Below, in pieces: positions 1 through 8,636 of a DNA stretch of 64,000 nucleotides. Each line of letters opens with the position of its first letter. Within the stretch, counting starts at the first letter, position 1. This DNA is from Bizionia sp. M204. GTDB taxonomy: Bacteria > Bacteroidota > Bacteroidia > Flavobacteriales > Flavobacteriaceae. The notes under the pieces were generated by a model. The model was not told where the DNA came from and did no database searches. It worked only from the letters and a program-made list of their open reading frames with translations. The stretch lies in the NCBI RefSeq assembly GCF_023205095.1, contig NZ_CP046242.1, positions 2,035,001-2,099,000 of the forward strand, written 5' to 3'. The position numbers were made by a program, and so were the translations under genes.

Positions 1-110
1 AAATCAAAACCACGATGCGTGTTTAATATAGCTTCTTGATTTATAAATAACCCTTTATATTCTTTAGGAATATGATTACCACCATGCTCGCATGTTAAAA
101 CCAATTTCAC
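1..110 (-). CDS. N-formylglutamate amidohydrolase family protein, N-terminal part only
   Basis: The first 36 codons are visible; the rest lies beyond the left edge. The GTG start at 110-108 overlaps the TGA stop of the upstream gene (GTGA, 4-nt overlap), which implies translational coupling. The visible protein reads VKLVLTCEHGGNHIP and later NTHRGFD. The CEHGGN-IP and H-RG-D motifs are typical of the N-formylglutamate amidohydrolase (FGase) fold, a zinc-dependent amidohydrolase. In this context it more likely hydrolyses an amide made by the two upstream ligases than takes part in histidine breakdown (inference). Family assignment rests on 36 residues. Confidence 0.75.
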   Translation of the reverse strand, partial: MKLVLTCEHGGNHIPKEYKGLFINQEAILNTHRGFD

Positions 111-1333
111 GGTTTAAACATGGCATTTTTATGCAGACAATCTGCTAATTCCCAATAGACATTTTTAATGTGTGTTTCGGAATAATCATCATTTATGGCT
201 TTTAAAATACGCGTTGCCAAGGTACCTTCACTTAAAATACAATCCAAAGCTTCATAATGAACTTCGCCTATAGAATCTTTTGTCAGCTGAAAAAGGTGTT
301 GCCATAATGCTTGAACTGTCATGATTTTTTCCACTTGAAACAACTTCAAGTAGTCAAGATTTGAAACTTCATAGTATTCACCTTCCTTTATTATCGGATT
401 TAATAGGGCGTATAAATGTTCCTTCGTCCATTTTTTCTGCTCTTGTAAAGTGGTGAATTTTTCGTCCACTAAAAACTTCAAAACAGCAATAATAAGGGCG
501 CAAATAGCCATATCGGCCTTCGGGCATTCTTGAATATCAACCAAACGAATTTCAATAGCATTTCTATCAAAACGTGCAATGGCACCACGAGAATTTAAAA
601 AGTGATGATCTAAAATATTATTGGTATCGTGAGGTTTTATGGCGCGTTTTATAGGCTCGAAAACCGTTTCATAATAATCTAACTTGGTAAAAGCACGTTC
701 TGGAATAACCAAACCTGTCAATTCTGGGATCTCTTTCTGGTTGGTTTTGTAGTATTCCAATCTGGCATCTTTAAAGCCAGTGTTTTTTCCTTCTAAAATT
801 GGCGAACTTGCACACAAACCAGGAATAAGTGGCAAAATAACACGAATGGCGGCATGTAATTTTTCAAATTCAGTATCATCAAAAAAAGGCAAGTTAATAT
901 GTGTGCTTTGCACATTGCTCCAACCGTGTCCTTTACAATTAAAAATCCGATTGTATAATTCGTAAACCTCACTGTAACTGTGTTTCCAAAGTTCGGTATC
1001 TATCAACGGATTCAATAATGGATGTGCAGCAGTTGGCAGTAATTTTGAATCAAATTCTTTTAAAATCTGATTAATTTCAATAATATTTTTATGAAACGAT
1101 TCGGACAATCCATTTAAATCGGCTGTTGGTCCATTGGTTTTTAATTCTACCACATGAGCCACCAATTCATTACTCCAAGCTAAGGCTCCATTTTCCACAT
1201 CGGATGTTATTTCACCCGCTTTTTTGGCAAGTAACTTATCAACAATAGCTGCCGGTTTAAACGTATTTGAAACGAGCATATACTCCAGTTCAATACCGTA
1301 AACTTCAAATAAATGATATCTTTTAGCTCTCAT
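107..1333 (-). CDS. Glutamate-cysteine ligase-like (GCS2 family) carboxylate-amine ligase
   Basis: The 408-residue protein resembles the GCS2 family: an early FEVYGIELEYM motif (metal/ATP-site glutamates in this fold), WSNELVAHVVELKTNGP near residues 53-69, and LLPTAAHPL near 100. Members join an amino group to a carboxylate of glutamate or a related acid using ATP. It starts 2 bp after the stop of the upstream ATP-grasp gene and overlaps the downstream amidohydrolase, so the three form one operon. True glutathione synthesis is not implied: GCS2 proteins beside RLAN ATP-grasp enzymes have been grouped computationally as amidoligase systems of unknown product. Substrate unknown. Confidence 0.8.
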   Translation of the reverse strand: MRAKRYHLFEVYGIELEYMLVSNTFKPAAIVDKLLAKKAGEITSDVENGALAWSNELVAHVVELKTNGPTADLNGLSESFHKNIIEINQILKEFDSKLLPTAAHPLLNPLIDTELWKHSYSEVYELYNRIFNCKGHGWSNVQSTHINLPFFDDTEFEKLHAAIRVILPLIPGLCASSPILEGKNTGFKDARLEYYKTNQKEIPELTGLVIPERAFTKLDYYETVFEPIKRAIKPHDTNNILDHHFLNSRGAIARFDRNAIEIRLVDIQECPKADMAICALIIAVLKFLVDEKFTTLQEQKKWTKEHLYALLNPIIKEGEYYEVSNLDYLKLFQVEKIMTVQALWQHLFQLTKDSIGEVHYEALDCILSEGTLATRILKAINDDYSETHIKNVYWELADCLHKNAMFKP

Positions 1334-1335
1334 TC

Positions 1336-2781
1336 TTAATCCAATCTATTTTTTAAAGCTGTTAAAATTTTTACATAAATGGTATCGCCATAATAACGAT
1401 CTTCTACACCAAAATCTATATTTGGATTGTCATTAATTTCAATAACCATCGGTTTTTCATTTACCACCTTAATATCAATACCATAAAGCCCTTCCCCCAT
1501 TAACTTGGCAGATTTCAAAGCCATATCTAATACTATTTTTGGCACGTCTTCTATTGGTAAACAATCAGCATTTCCATCTTGATCATCTTTCTTTTTGGCA
1601 TCCCAATTGTAAATTTGCCAATGGCCTTTTGCCATATAATATTTACAAGCAAAAAAGGGTTTGTCATCAATAATTCCAATGCGCCAATCGTAATCCGATG
1701 GGCAAAATTCCTGCGCTATAATTAAATCCGATTCTTTCAACATGCTGTTAACAAGCACATGATACTCGTCTTCGGTTTTAGCTTTTTTAACACCAAACGA
1801 AAAAGTAGAATCTGGTGCTTTTAACACACAAGGCAAACCGACTTGCGCTATAACATCGTTTTTATTATCCTTATGAACAATAATGGTTTTTGGTGTGGCA
1901 ATATTCGCATTATTTAAAGCTTCTGCCATGTAAACTTTGTTACAACATTTTAAAATAGCGTCGGGATAATCTACAATAGCAATCCCGTCTTGCTGGGCCT
2001 TTCTAGCAAATGCGTAGGCTTCATTATTCACTTCGGTGCTTTGGCGAATTAGCAAGGCATCAAAAGATGATAAGCGCGATAAATCTTTAGGCTCGATTAT
2101 TTCGGCATAAATATTCATTTTTTCGGCTACATCAATAAATTTCTTGAGTGCTTTAGCATTACTAGGAGGCGCTGGATCATTTGGGTTCACCAAAATAGCT
2201 AAATCGAAATCCGACTTAATTAACTTGGGTGTATCATAGCGTTTTTTGGCAAAATACTGATTTGCAAATGCATGCACACTTGACATGTGTTCTTCCGGAA
2301 TTTCCGATTCGGCGATAGCACGAATACTTTGCACATGCCATTTGGTGGTATGATTAAATTTTACACGTAAAAAAGGCACTTGAAAATACTTGTAAAATAA
2401 GGTGCTTAATTCCTTATATTTTTGAGCCACATTTTGCCCAAAATAAATACTTAAGGTAAAGTCTTGAGATTTGATGTTTTTAAGACTCTGCTGAATCACA
2501 TCATCAAACTCATCGGAAATGATTCGGACGAGTTTTAGTGCTTTTAAATCCACAATATTCTTAACCGTAGGAATGGCTAAATGCCCTCTAGCTTCTGCTA
2601 AAAGCGACACATAATATCCTTTAGATTGGTACGAATAATCTTTACATAAGTTAAAGATTCGTGCATTTTTTAAAAGTGAAAACTGCGGGTTGGTCAGGTA
2701 ATCTTGTGATGAAATCACGGTAATGTTCTCAATCGAAAAATTCCATTTTTCTGGTTGATTAACAACAATGTATTTGTTCAT
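1336..2781 (-). CDS. RimK-like ATP-grasp ligase with RLAN N-terminal domain
   Basis: At 481 residues this is much longer than RimK (about 300). The first ~180 residues match the RimK-like ATP-grasp N-terminal (RLAN) type. The C-terminal half is an ATP-grasp ligase: a pre-ATP-grasp segment (DFDLAILVNPNDPAPPSNAKA), a lid/nucleotide region (VGLPCVLKAPDSTFSFGV), and a metal-binding end (GIDIKVV...MVIEINDNPNIDFG). ATP-grasp enzymes make acyl-phosphate intermediates and form amide bonds, often adding amino acids to a peptide or metabolite. It is first in the minus-strand operon with the GCS2 ligase and the amidohydrolase. Substrate is not predictable from sequence. Confidence 0.82.
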   Translation of the reverse strand: MNKYIVVNQPEKWNFSIENITVISSQDYLTNPQFSLLKNARIFNLCKDYSYQSKGYYVSLLAEARGHLAIPTVKNIVDLKALKLVRIISDEFDDVIQQSLKNIKSQDFTLSIYFGQNVAQKYKELSTLFYKYFQVPFLRVKFNHTTKWHVQSIRAIAESEIPEEHMSSVHAFANQYFAKKRYDTPKLIKSDFDLAILVNPNDPAPPSNAKALKKFIDVAEKMNIYAEIIEPKDLSRLSSFDALLIRQSTEVNNEAYAFARKAQQDGIAIVDYPDAILKCCNKVYMAEALNNANIATPKTIIVHKDNKNDVIAQVGLPCVLKAPDSTFSFGVKKAKTEDEYHVLVNSMLKESDLIIAQEFCPSDYDWRIGIIDDKPFFACKYYMAKGHWQIYNWDAKKKDDQDGNADCLPIEDVPKIVLDMALKSAKLMGEGLYGIDIKVVNEKPMVIEINDNPNIDFGVEDRYYGDTIYVKILTALKNRLD

Positions 2782-2915
2782 TAAAAACGCATAAGCGCGA
2801 TATAAATTTTACACAAAATTAGATTATTTTTCAATAGCTTTTACATGGCGTTAAAAATATTTTACACATGAAATATAAGGTCTAAGCAACACAGTATCAA
2901 AATGCTAAAACATAT

Positions 2916-4652
2916 TTATTTCACGCGATAAACAGGATATTGCAAATACGCTGGCTCATAATTGTTGGAGCGTTCATATAACCAATTTAATTGCGCATAC
3001 CAATTATTAGAAAATTCTGGTTCAGCTTGTTTTTTAGCTTCAAATTCTGCTTTTAATTCTGAATTAGACGCCAATAATTCTGAAGCCGTATCTTCAAATA
3101 CATAAGGCGAAAAACCTTCCTTCTTCTGTAAAATGGTATCGAAGAAATTCCAATTAAAAAAGGAATCTGGTGCTTGAGGTTCTAATGTTTCTACGAGATA
3201 ACGTACGGCGTTTTGATTGGTAGAAATCCAATAATCACCTTTTCTGAATAAGAGGTTATTTTCAGATGCTGTAACAGATGTCTTATAATGCTGATAATGG
3301 CCTTCATACGGACTTTTACGTGTTTCAAAATCGGCTATTTTGTAGGATTCTACAGCTAGTGTGGTATCTTTTTCAAAACGATTCATTTGAACACCATTCA
3401 GTTTTAATAAATCAATTACTCTGTGCCAACCTTGTGGAATGATGTAGGCTTTTGGAACGGCAACTTCAACCGTTGGTTTAAAATAATTCTGATAAGCAAC
3501 CGGTTTTTCAAAAGGTTTGTTTCTATCGTATTTTAAGCGCTCCTTTCCTGTTACCTCACTTGTTATAGTATTTCCTTCAAAACCTTTAAAGTTTAAGGTG
3601 GTAGATTTTGTGGTATCTACTTCCCAATCTAACGGATACATTTTCTGATTCTTAAAAGCTTCAAATGCAGCTTGGCGCAATTTCGATATATGATCGCCTT
3701 CTTTTTCAATAATAGCAATCATACTTCGCATCAGTTCATAGGTTCCTTCCACACGTGGTTTGTATGGTTTTAACATATGTGTTTCAACCATCATTCCAAT
3801 AACATTCCACAGTGCGGTGTATCCCGTTGAATAGCGTGGATAATCCATAAATTGACTAAAACCAATTTCCGGAACTTGATTAAAAACATTCACATAAGGT
3901 GTAATATCCCAATCTTTCTTTTGTAAATCCGCTTCCAGTGCGGGCATGATGGTGTTTTGTAAAAAACTCCCCAATTCACCGCCTAACTTATTATGTTGGG
4001 TAAACAAATGAGTTAGCACATATTGATAATCCGCGCCATTACTTACATGATTATCTATAAAAACATCCGGCTTTACCAAATGAAAAATTTGAGCGAAGGT
4101 TTTAGCATTCTCGGTATCGTTTTTTATAAAATCACGGTTCAAATCAAAATTCTGCGCATTGCCACGAAAGCCGTATGCTTTAGGACCATTTTGATTGGCA
4201 CGCGTTCCTGAATTTCTATTTAAACTTCCGCCAACATTATAAATAGGAATGGTAACTACAACGGTATTCTTTGGTGCTGGAATTTTTCCTTGAGCCATAT
4301 CACGAAATAACATCATCGTCGCGTCTATACCATCGCTTTCACCAGGATGAATACCATTATTGATTAATAATACACGTTTATTTTCACGAATGGTTTCGAA
4401 ACTAAATTTAGCATCGACATTAAAAGTCACAATATGCAAAGGCTCACCAGAATCTGTTTTTCCAATAGCTTGCAGTTGAATTTGAGGAAAGGCATTTGCC
4501 AAATCCGAATAATATTGAATGGTTTGATAATATGTAGCCGTTTCCGTTCCGTTGCTTGCCTCAAAAACCGTTATAAAATCATCTTTTTTGCTTTGCGCCT
4601 GTAAAAAACTGAAAGTCAAACAAATGACTAACAGTTGACTAATACGAATCAT
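2916..4652 (-). CDS. Secreted M14 family zinc carboxypeptidase
   Basis: The chosen ATG at 4652 gives a clean signal peptide (MIRISQLLVICLTFSFLQAQ); an upstream in-frame ATG at 4691 would add 13 residues before it and is less likely. The mature protein has the M14 zinc site: HPGE at about residues 102-105 and a third ligand in FIDNH at about 202. The substrate-binding stretch NRNSGTRANQNGP and the RDF segment after NFDLN are also M14-like. It should trim C-terminal residues from peptides in the periplasm or outside the cell. The C-terminal ~230 residues have no domain I recognise. It is divergent from the SulP gene. Confidence 0.85.
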   Translation of the reverse strand: MIRISQLLVICLTFSFLQAQSKKDDFITVFEASNGTETATYYQTIQYYSDLANAFPQIQLQAIGKTDSGEPLHIVTFNVDAKFSFETIRENKRVLLINNGIHPGESDGIDATMMLFRDMAQGKIPAPKNTVVVTIPIYNVGGSLNRNSGTRANQNGPKAYGFRGNAQNFDLNRDFIKNDTENAKTFAQIFHLVKPDVFIDNHVSNGADYQYVLTHLFTQHNKLGGELGSFLQNTIMPALEADLQKKDWDITPYVNVFNQVPEIGFSQFMDYPRYSTGYTALWNVIGMMVETHMLKPYKPRVEGTYELMRSMIAIIEKEGDHISKLRQAAFEAFKNQKMYPLDWEVDTTKSTTLNFKGFEGNTITSEVTGKERLKYDRNKPFEKPVAYQNYFKPTVEVAVPKAYIIPQGWHRVIDLLKLNGVQMNRFEKDTTLAVESYKIADFETRKSPYEGHYQHYKTSVTASENNLLFRKGDYWISTNQNAVRYLVETLEPQAPDSFFNWNFFDTILQKKEGFSPYVFEDTASELLASNSELKAEFEAKKQAEPEFSNNWYAQLNWLYERSNNYEPAYLQYPVYRVK

Positions 4653-4700
4653 ATTTGAAATTTTAATAAGTAAACTTAAACAATTTATCACAATATAATC

Positions 4701-4730
4701 TTGTAGGTGTTTATATTAACTGTATTTTTG
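4701..4730 (+). promoter_or_regulatory. Bacteroidota-type promoter of the SulP gene
   Basis: A TTG at 4701-4703 is separated by 19 bp from TATTTTTG at 4723-4730, a full match to the TAnnTTTG -7 element. Transcription should begin about 6-7 nt later, giving a leader of roughly 10 nt before the ATG at 4747. Confidence 0.65.
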
Positions 4731-4746
4731 CACCCTCAAAAAAAGA

Positions 4747-6414
4747 ATGATGACTCAATTTTTTCGAAAATTTACAACAAATCCTAAAAATGATATTTTA
4801 AGCGGGATAACCGTTTCATTAGCAATGATTCCAGAAGTGGTAGCATTTGCTTTTGTGGCGCAAATAGACCCACTTATGGCACTTTCTGGTGCGTTTATTA
4901 TTGGATTAATTGCTGCAATTTTTGGAGGAAGGCCAGGTTTAATTTCTGGCGCTGCTGGTGCTGTTGCTGTAATTTTTGTCACCATGATTGCTGATGGACA
5001 TACAAAAGGGCTTCTTTTTGATCAGCCTGTAGATAATATGGGTTTTTTCTACTTAATGGCTTGCGTTATTTTAATGGGAATTATTCAAATTTTAGCCGGT
5101 GTATTTAAGTTGGGACGTTTTGTGCGTTTAATTCCGCACTCCGTAATGCTGGGTTTTGTAAACGGTTTAGCTATTGTTATTTTTTGGGCTCAAGTAAAAA
5201 TGTTTACACATAAATCATTAGTAGTTTCTACCGATGGCGTTAAGGAATACGTAAGCACCTATATGGAAGGCGCTGAACTCTATTTAATGTTAGGCTTGGT
5301 ATTTTTAACCATGACCATCATGACCATTTTACCAAAAATAACTAAAAAAATTCCTGCGGCTTTAACGGCTATATTAGTTACCACATTTATTGCAATCGGA
5401 TTTAATTTAGATGTTTCAACGGTTGGTTCATACATTATTGAAGGTGGTGGAACAGGCTTAAAAGGTGAATTTCCTACACCTAATTTAGAGCTTTGGCAAA
5501 ATCTTCCAATTAATTGGGACACGCTAAATTTTATTCTTCCCTATGCGTTTTTAGCCGCTTCCGTTGGTTTAATAGAATCATTAATGACCATGAATTTGGT
5601 GGATGAATTAACGGACACCAGAGGTAATGGCGACCAAGAATGTATTGCTCAAGGAGCTGGAAATATTATGTCAGGTCTTTTTGGTGGAACTGGAGGTTGT
5701 GGTATGATTGGACAAACGGTAATTAATATTAACGCTGGTGGTCGTGGTCGTCTTTCAGGTATCGTAATGGCTCTAACGCTGTTAACTTTTATACTTTTTA
5801 CAGATAAATTAATTGAGCAAGTACCAATTGCAGCACTAGTTGGTGTTATGTTTATGATGGTTATTGAAACATTTGCATGGTCTAGTTTTCGCATTATTAA
5901 AAAAATTCCAAAATCCGATGCTTTTGTACTCATAATCGTTTCAGCCGTTACAGTTATATTCGATTTAGCCATTGCCGTTTTTGTTGGTGTTATTATTTCG
6001 GCATTAGCTTTTGCTTGGGAGAATGCCAAACGTATTCGCGCCAGAAAACGCATGCGTGAGGATGGCACCAAAGTTTACGAAATTTGGGGTCCATTATTTT
6101 TCGGAAGTATAACAGCTTTTAATCAAAAATTTGATCCTAAAAATGACCCACAAAATGTTGAAATTGACTTTGTTGAATCGCGAATTAGTGATCATTCTGC
6201 TTTAGAAGCTATTTTTAATTTAGTTGAAAAATATGAAGCCGAAGGAAAATCGATTAAATTGAAACACTTAAGCGAAGATTGCAAATTACTCATGTATAAG
6301 GCTAGTCCGAAATTCAGGGAAGTTATTGTTGAAGCGGTTGATGACCCGAGATACCATTTAGCAGCAAACCCTGAAGAGTTTCCAAAACCACTTTCAGAAT
6401 ACAAGTTTAAATAA
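4747..6414 (+). CDS. SulP family inorganic anion transporter
   Basis: The 555-residue protein has a long hydrophobic core (about 10-430) with multiple membrane segments and SulP signatures: GITVSLAMIPEVVAFAF near the N-terminus and GGTGGCGMIGQTVININAGG in the middle. A STAS-like cytoplasmic C-terminus follows (about 440-545, beginning TKVYEIWGPLFFGS). SulP proteins move sulfate, bicarbonate or other anions, often with Na+ or H+; the substrate cannot be told here. A second in-frame ATG follows directly, so the start may be one codon later. It converges with coaD, the two stops being directly adjacent with no room for a separate terminator. Confidence 0.9.
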   Translation: MMTQFFRKFTTNPKNDILSGITVSLAMIPEVVAFAFVAQIDPLMALSGAFIIGLIAAIFGGRPGLISGAAGAVAVIFVTMIADGHTKGLLFDQPVDNMGFFYLMACVILMGIIQILAGVFKLGRFVRLIPHSVMLGFVNGLAIVIFWAQVKMFTHKSLVVSTDGVKEYVSTYMEGAELYLMLGLVFLTMTIMTILPKITKKIPAALTAILVTTFIAIGFNLDVSTVGSYIIEGGGTGLKGEFPTPNLELWQNLPINWDTLNFILPYAFLAASVGLIESLMTMNLVDELTDTRGNGDQECIAQGAGNIMSGLFGGTGGCGMIGQTVININAGGRGRLSGIVMALTLLTFILFTDKLIEQVPIAALVGVMFMMVIETFAWSSFRIIKKIPKSDAFVLIIVSAVTVIFDLAIAVFVGVIISALAFAWENAKRIRARKRMREDGTKVYEIWGPLFFGSITAFNQKFDPKNDPQNVEIDFVESRISDHSALEAIFNLVEKYEAEGKSIKLKHLSEDCKLLMYKASPKFREVIVEAVDDPRYHLAANPEEFPKPLSEYKFK

Positions 6415-6870
6415 CTATTTTACCCGAACACTAATGGGTACTAATTTGGTATAATCGCCTTGATTACGAATCACATCGCGCACAATGGATGATGAAATAT
6501 AGGACGTATTCGCAGCCGTTAACAAAAATACGGTTTCTATAGGTGCTAAATCGCGATTGGTATGCGCTATGGCTTTTTCAAATTCGAAATCTCCGGGATT
6601 ACGCAAACCACGAAGTATAAATTGGACGTTGTTTTTCAGGCAAAAATCGACTGTTAAACCTTCATAGGAAACCACTTTTACTTTCGGTTCGCCAGCAAAT
6701 GATTCTTCAATAAACCGCATGCGTTCTTCTAATGAAAACATGTATTTTTTATCCGCATTCACACCAATGGCAACAATAACCTCATCAAACAGTTTGATAG
6801 CGCGTTTAATAATATCGTAATGACCTAAAGTTAATGGATCAAAAGATCCGGGAAATACAGCTTTTTTCAT
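6415..6870 (-). CDS. coaD: Phosphopantetheine adenylyltransferase
   Basis: This enzyme transfers AMP from ATP to 4'-phosphopantetheine, the penultimate step of coenzyme A synthesis, in the cytoplasm. The 151-residue length fits (usual ~160). The nucleotidyltransferase motif is at the start (PGSFDPLTLGH, with the T/H-x-G-H pair), RGLRNPGDFEFE lies in the middle, and the C-terminal ISSSIVRD signature is present. It is followed on the minus-strand side by ddl 55 bp upstream, probably as one transcription unit. Confidence 0.95.
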   Translation of the reverse strand: MKKAVFPGSFDPLTLGHYDIIKRAIKLFDEVIVAIGVNADKKYMFSLEERMRFIEESFAGEPKVKVVSYEGLTVDFCLKNNVQFILRGLRNPGDFEFEKAIAHTNRDLAPIETVFLLTAANTSYISSSIVRDVIRNQGDYTKLVPISVRVK

Positions 6871-6925
6871 AATTTACTCCTAAACATTAAAGATACTTAA
6901 TAATTATTTTAAGCCAAATTAAACA

Positions 6926-7903
6926 CTATTTCAACGCTTCTTCAATGGCATTCTGAAATAATTGTTCTAACGAAATTCCAGCAGCTGCCGCTTGTTGTGG
7001 CAAAATACTAGCTTTTGTTAATCCTGGAACAGTGTTGACTTCCAATAAATGTGGTTCGCCATCTTTAAAAATATATTCACTTCGGGAAAAGCCCGTCATT
7101 TTTAATATTTCATAAACCCTTTTTGCTAAAGCACGCACTTTCTCGGCATCGGATTCTGAAATTCGTGCAGGAGTAATTTCTTTAGATTGCCCTAAATACT
7201 TAGCTTGATAATCGAAAAAATCATTTTCGCTAACAATTTCAGTAATTGGCAATACTATAATTTCGCCTTGGTAGGAAATAACACCAACAGACACTTCAAC
7301 CCCATCTAAATAGGATTCAATAATAATTTCATCATCTTCTTTGTAAGCAACTTCTAACGCTTTTTTGAATTCCTCTTTTTTATAAACTTTTGAAATTCCA
7401 AAACTACTCCCAGCACGATTCGCTTTAACAAAGCAAGGCAAACCTACTTTTTTAATAATGGCATCTTCATCAATAACATCACCTAGATTAATATAATAAC
7501 TTTCGGCCGTTTTAATTCCATAAGGCCTTAAAACGCTTAAGCAATCGCGTTTATTAAAGGTTAAAGCCGCCTGATACATACCACAGCTGGTATGCGGAAT
7601 GTTCAGCAACTCTAAATAAGCTTGCATAATACCATCTTCGCCAGGCGATCCGTGAATGGCATTAAAAACACAGTCGAAAGTAATTTTTTCGTCATCAACG
7701 ATAACCGAGAAATCATTTTTATCAATTGGAAACTCCGTTTCCGTATCCGAAACAAAAACCCATTTATTTTCAAAAATATGAATGCGAAAAACATGATAGT
7801 TATCTAAAGTATTTAAAGCGTTATAAACCACGTTTCCGCTTTTTAGGGAAATTTCGTACTCACTAGAGTAACCACCCATAATAATGGCAATATTCTTTTT
7901 CAT
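6926..7903 (-). CDS. ddl: D-alanine--D-alanine ligase
   Basis: This ATP-grasp enzyme joins two D-alanines for peptidoglycan precursor synthesis. The 325-residue length is normal. The N-terminal GGYSSEYEISLKSG is the Ddl glycine-rich motif, HGSPGEDGIMQ is the first substrate/ATP-site block, and GLPCFVKANRAGSSFGISKV plus the terminal EVNTVPGLT carry ATP- and metal-binding residues. It is divergent from the PASTA-rluD pair, and coaD lies downstream. Confidence 0.95.
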   Translation of the reverse strand: MKKNIAIIMGGYSSEYEISLKSGNVVYNALNTLDNYHVFRIHIFENKWVFVSDTETEFPIDKNDFSVIVDDEKITFDCVFNAIHGSPGEDGIMQAYLELLNIPHTSCGMYQAALTFNKRDCLSVLRPYGIKTAESYYINLGDVIDEDAIIKKVGLPCFVKANRAGSSFGISKVYKKEEFKKALEVAYKEDDEIIIESYLDGVEVSVGVISYQGEIIVLPITEIVSENDFFDYQAKYLGQSKEITPARISESDAEKVRALAKRVYEILKMTGFSRSEYIFKDGEPHLLEVNTVPGLTKASILPQQAAAAGISLEQLFQNAIEEALK

Positions 7904-8044
7904 TGGCTATATTTCGGCAATTAAAGGCGTCATATTTAAAGTTTACGAATCAATTTAAGTCTAAAACTAACAATAAAACGTATCTATTATTAGTTAAGCT
8001 AAAATATCACTAATAAATCAAAACTAAAAACAGTTCTGTTTTTA

Positions 8045-8052
8045 TATATTTG
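8045..8052 (+). promoter_or_regulatory. -7 promoter element of the PASTA-rluD operon
   Basis: TATATTTG matches TAnnTTTG exactly. No clear TTG is found 17-20 bp upstream. The element overlaps an in-frame TTG (8050) that might otherwise be taken as a start codon, which supports the ATG at 8071 as the real start. Confidence 0.5.
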
Positions 8053-8070
8053 CCCAACAAATCCGTTTCC

Positions 8071-8634
8071 ATGAGTCTTTTAAAATTTCTGACGAGTAAA
8101 ACATTCCTAATTCAAATTATTCTAGCCATTGTTGGTTTAGTAGTTATTTGTTTCATTTTATTAAAATGGCTAAATGTTACCACCAATCATGGTGAGTTTG
8201 AAACCGTTCCCGATTTAAAAGGAAAATCTATTGGTGTGGCCAATTTGGAGTTAAACGAAAACAATTTAAAATTAGAAATTTTAGATTCTTCAAATTTTAA
8301 TCCTGATTATCCAAAATTTTCAGTGATTGAGCAAGACCCTATTGCTGGCGAGAAGGTTAAAGATGGCCGAAAAATTTATGTAACCTTAAATCCATCAGGA
8401 TTCCGAAAGGTGAAAATTCCCAATTTAAAAGAAAAAACATTTAGACAAGCCAAACCAACATTGGAAGCGCTTGGCTTTGCTATTGGCACGATAACCTTTA
8501 CCGATTATTTAGGTGAAAATGAAGTGGTAAAATTAATGTACAACGGTAAAGAAATAAAAGAAGGCGATGAATTGCCTAAAACATCTAAAATCGATTTGGT
8601 TTTAGGTAACGGAAACAGACCAGGTTCAAACTAA
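8071..8634 (+). CDS. PASTA domain membrane protein
   Basis: The 187-residue protein has a short cytoplasmic N-terminus, one membrane helix (about 13-36, LIQIILAIVGLVVICFILL) and two PASTA repeats outside: the first starts around TVPDLKGKSIGVANLELNEN, the second around KVKIPNLKEKTFRQAKPTLE. PASTA modules usually bind peptidoglycan or beta-lactam-like ligands; no kinase or transpeptidase domain is attached here. The next gene, rluD, begins 2 bp after the stop, so the two are co-transcribed, and ddl is divergent. The ATG at 8071 is preferred over an upstream TTG. Confidence 0.85.
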   Translation: MSLLKFLTSKTFLIQIILAIVGLVVICFILLKWLNVTTNHGEFETVPDLKGKSIGVANLELNENNLKLEILDSSNFNPDYPKFSVIEQDPIAGEKVKDGRKIYVTLNPSGFRKVKIPNLKEKTFRQAKPTLEALGFAIGTITFTDYLGENEVVKLMYNGKEIKEGDELPKTSKIDLVLGNGNRPGSN

Positions 8635-8636
8635 TT

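Noticed and set aside
5649-6071. 140-residue open frame on the minus strand inside the SulP gene
   Set aside because: It is a shadow of the SulP coding sequence with no motif of its own; similar opposite-strand frames in ddl, hutU, the E1 gene and the T9SS gene were discarded for the same reason.
8050-8052. TTG as the start of the PASTA protein
   Set aside because: The triplet is part of the -7 promoter element TATATTTG, so it cannot be within the transcript; the ATG at 8071 is used.
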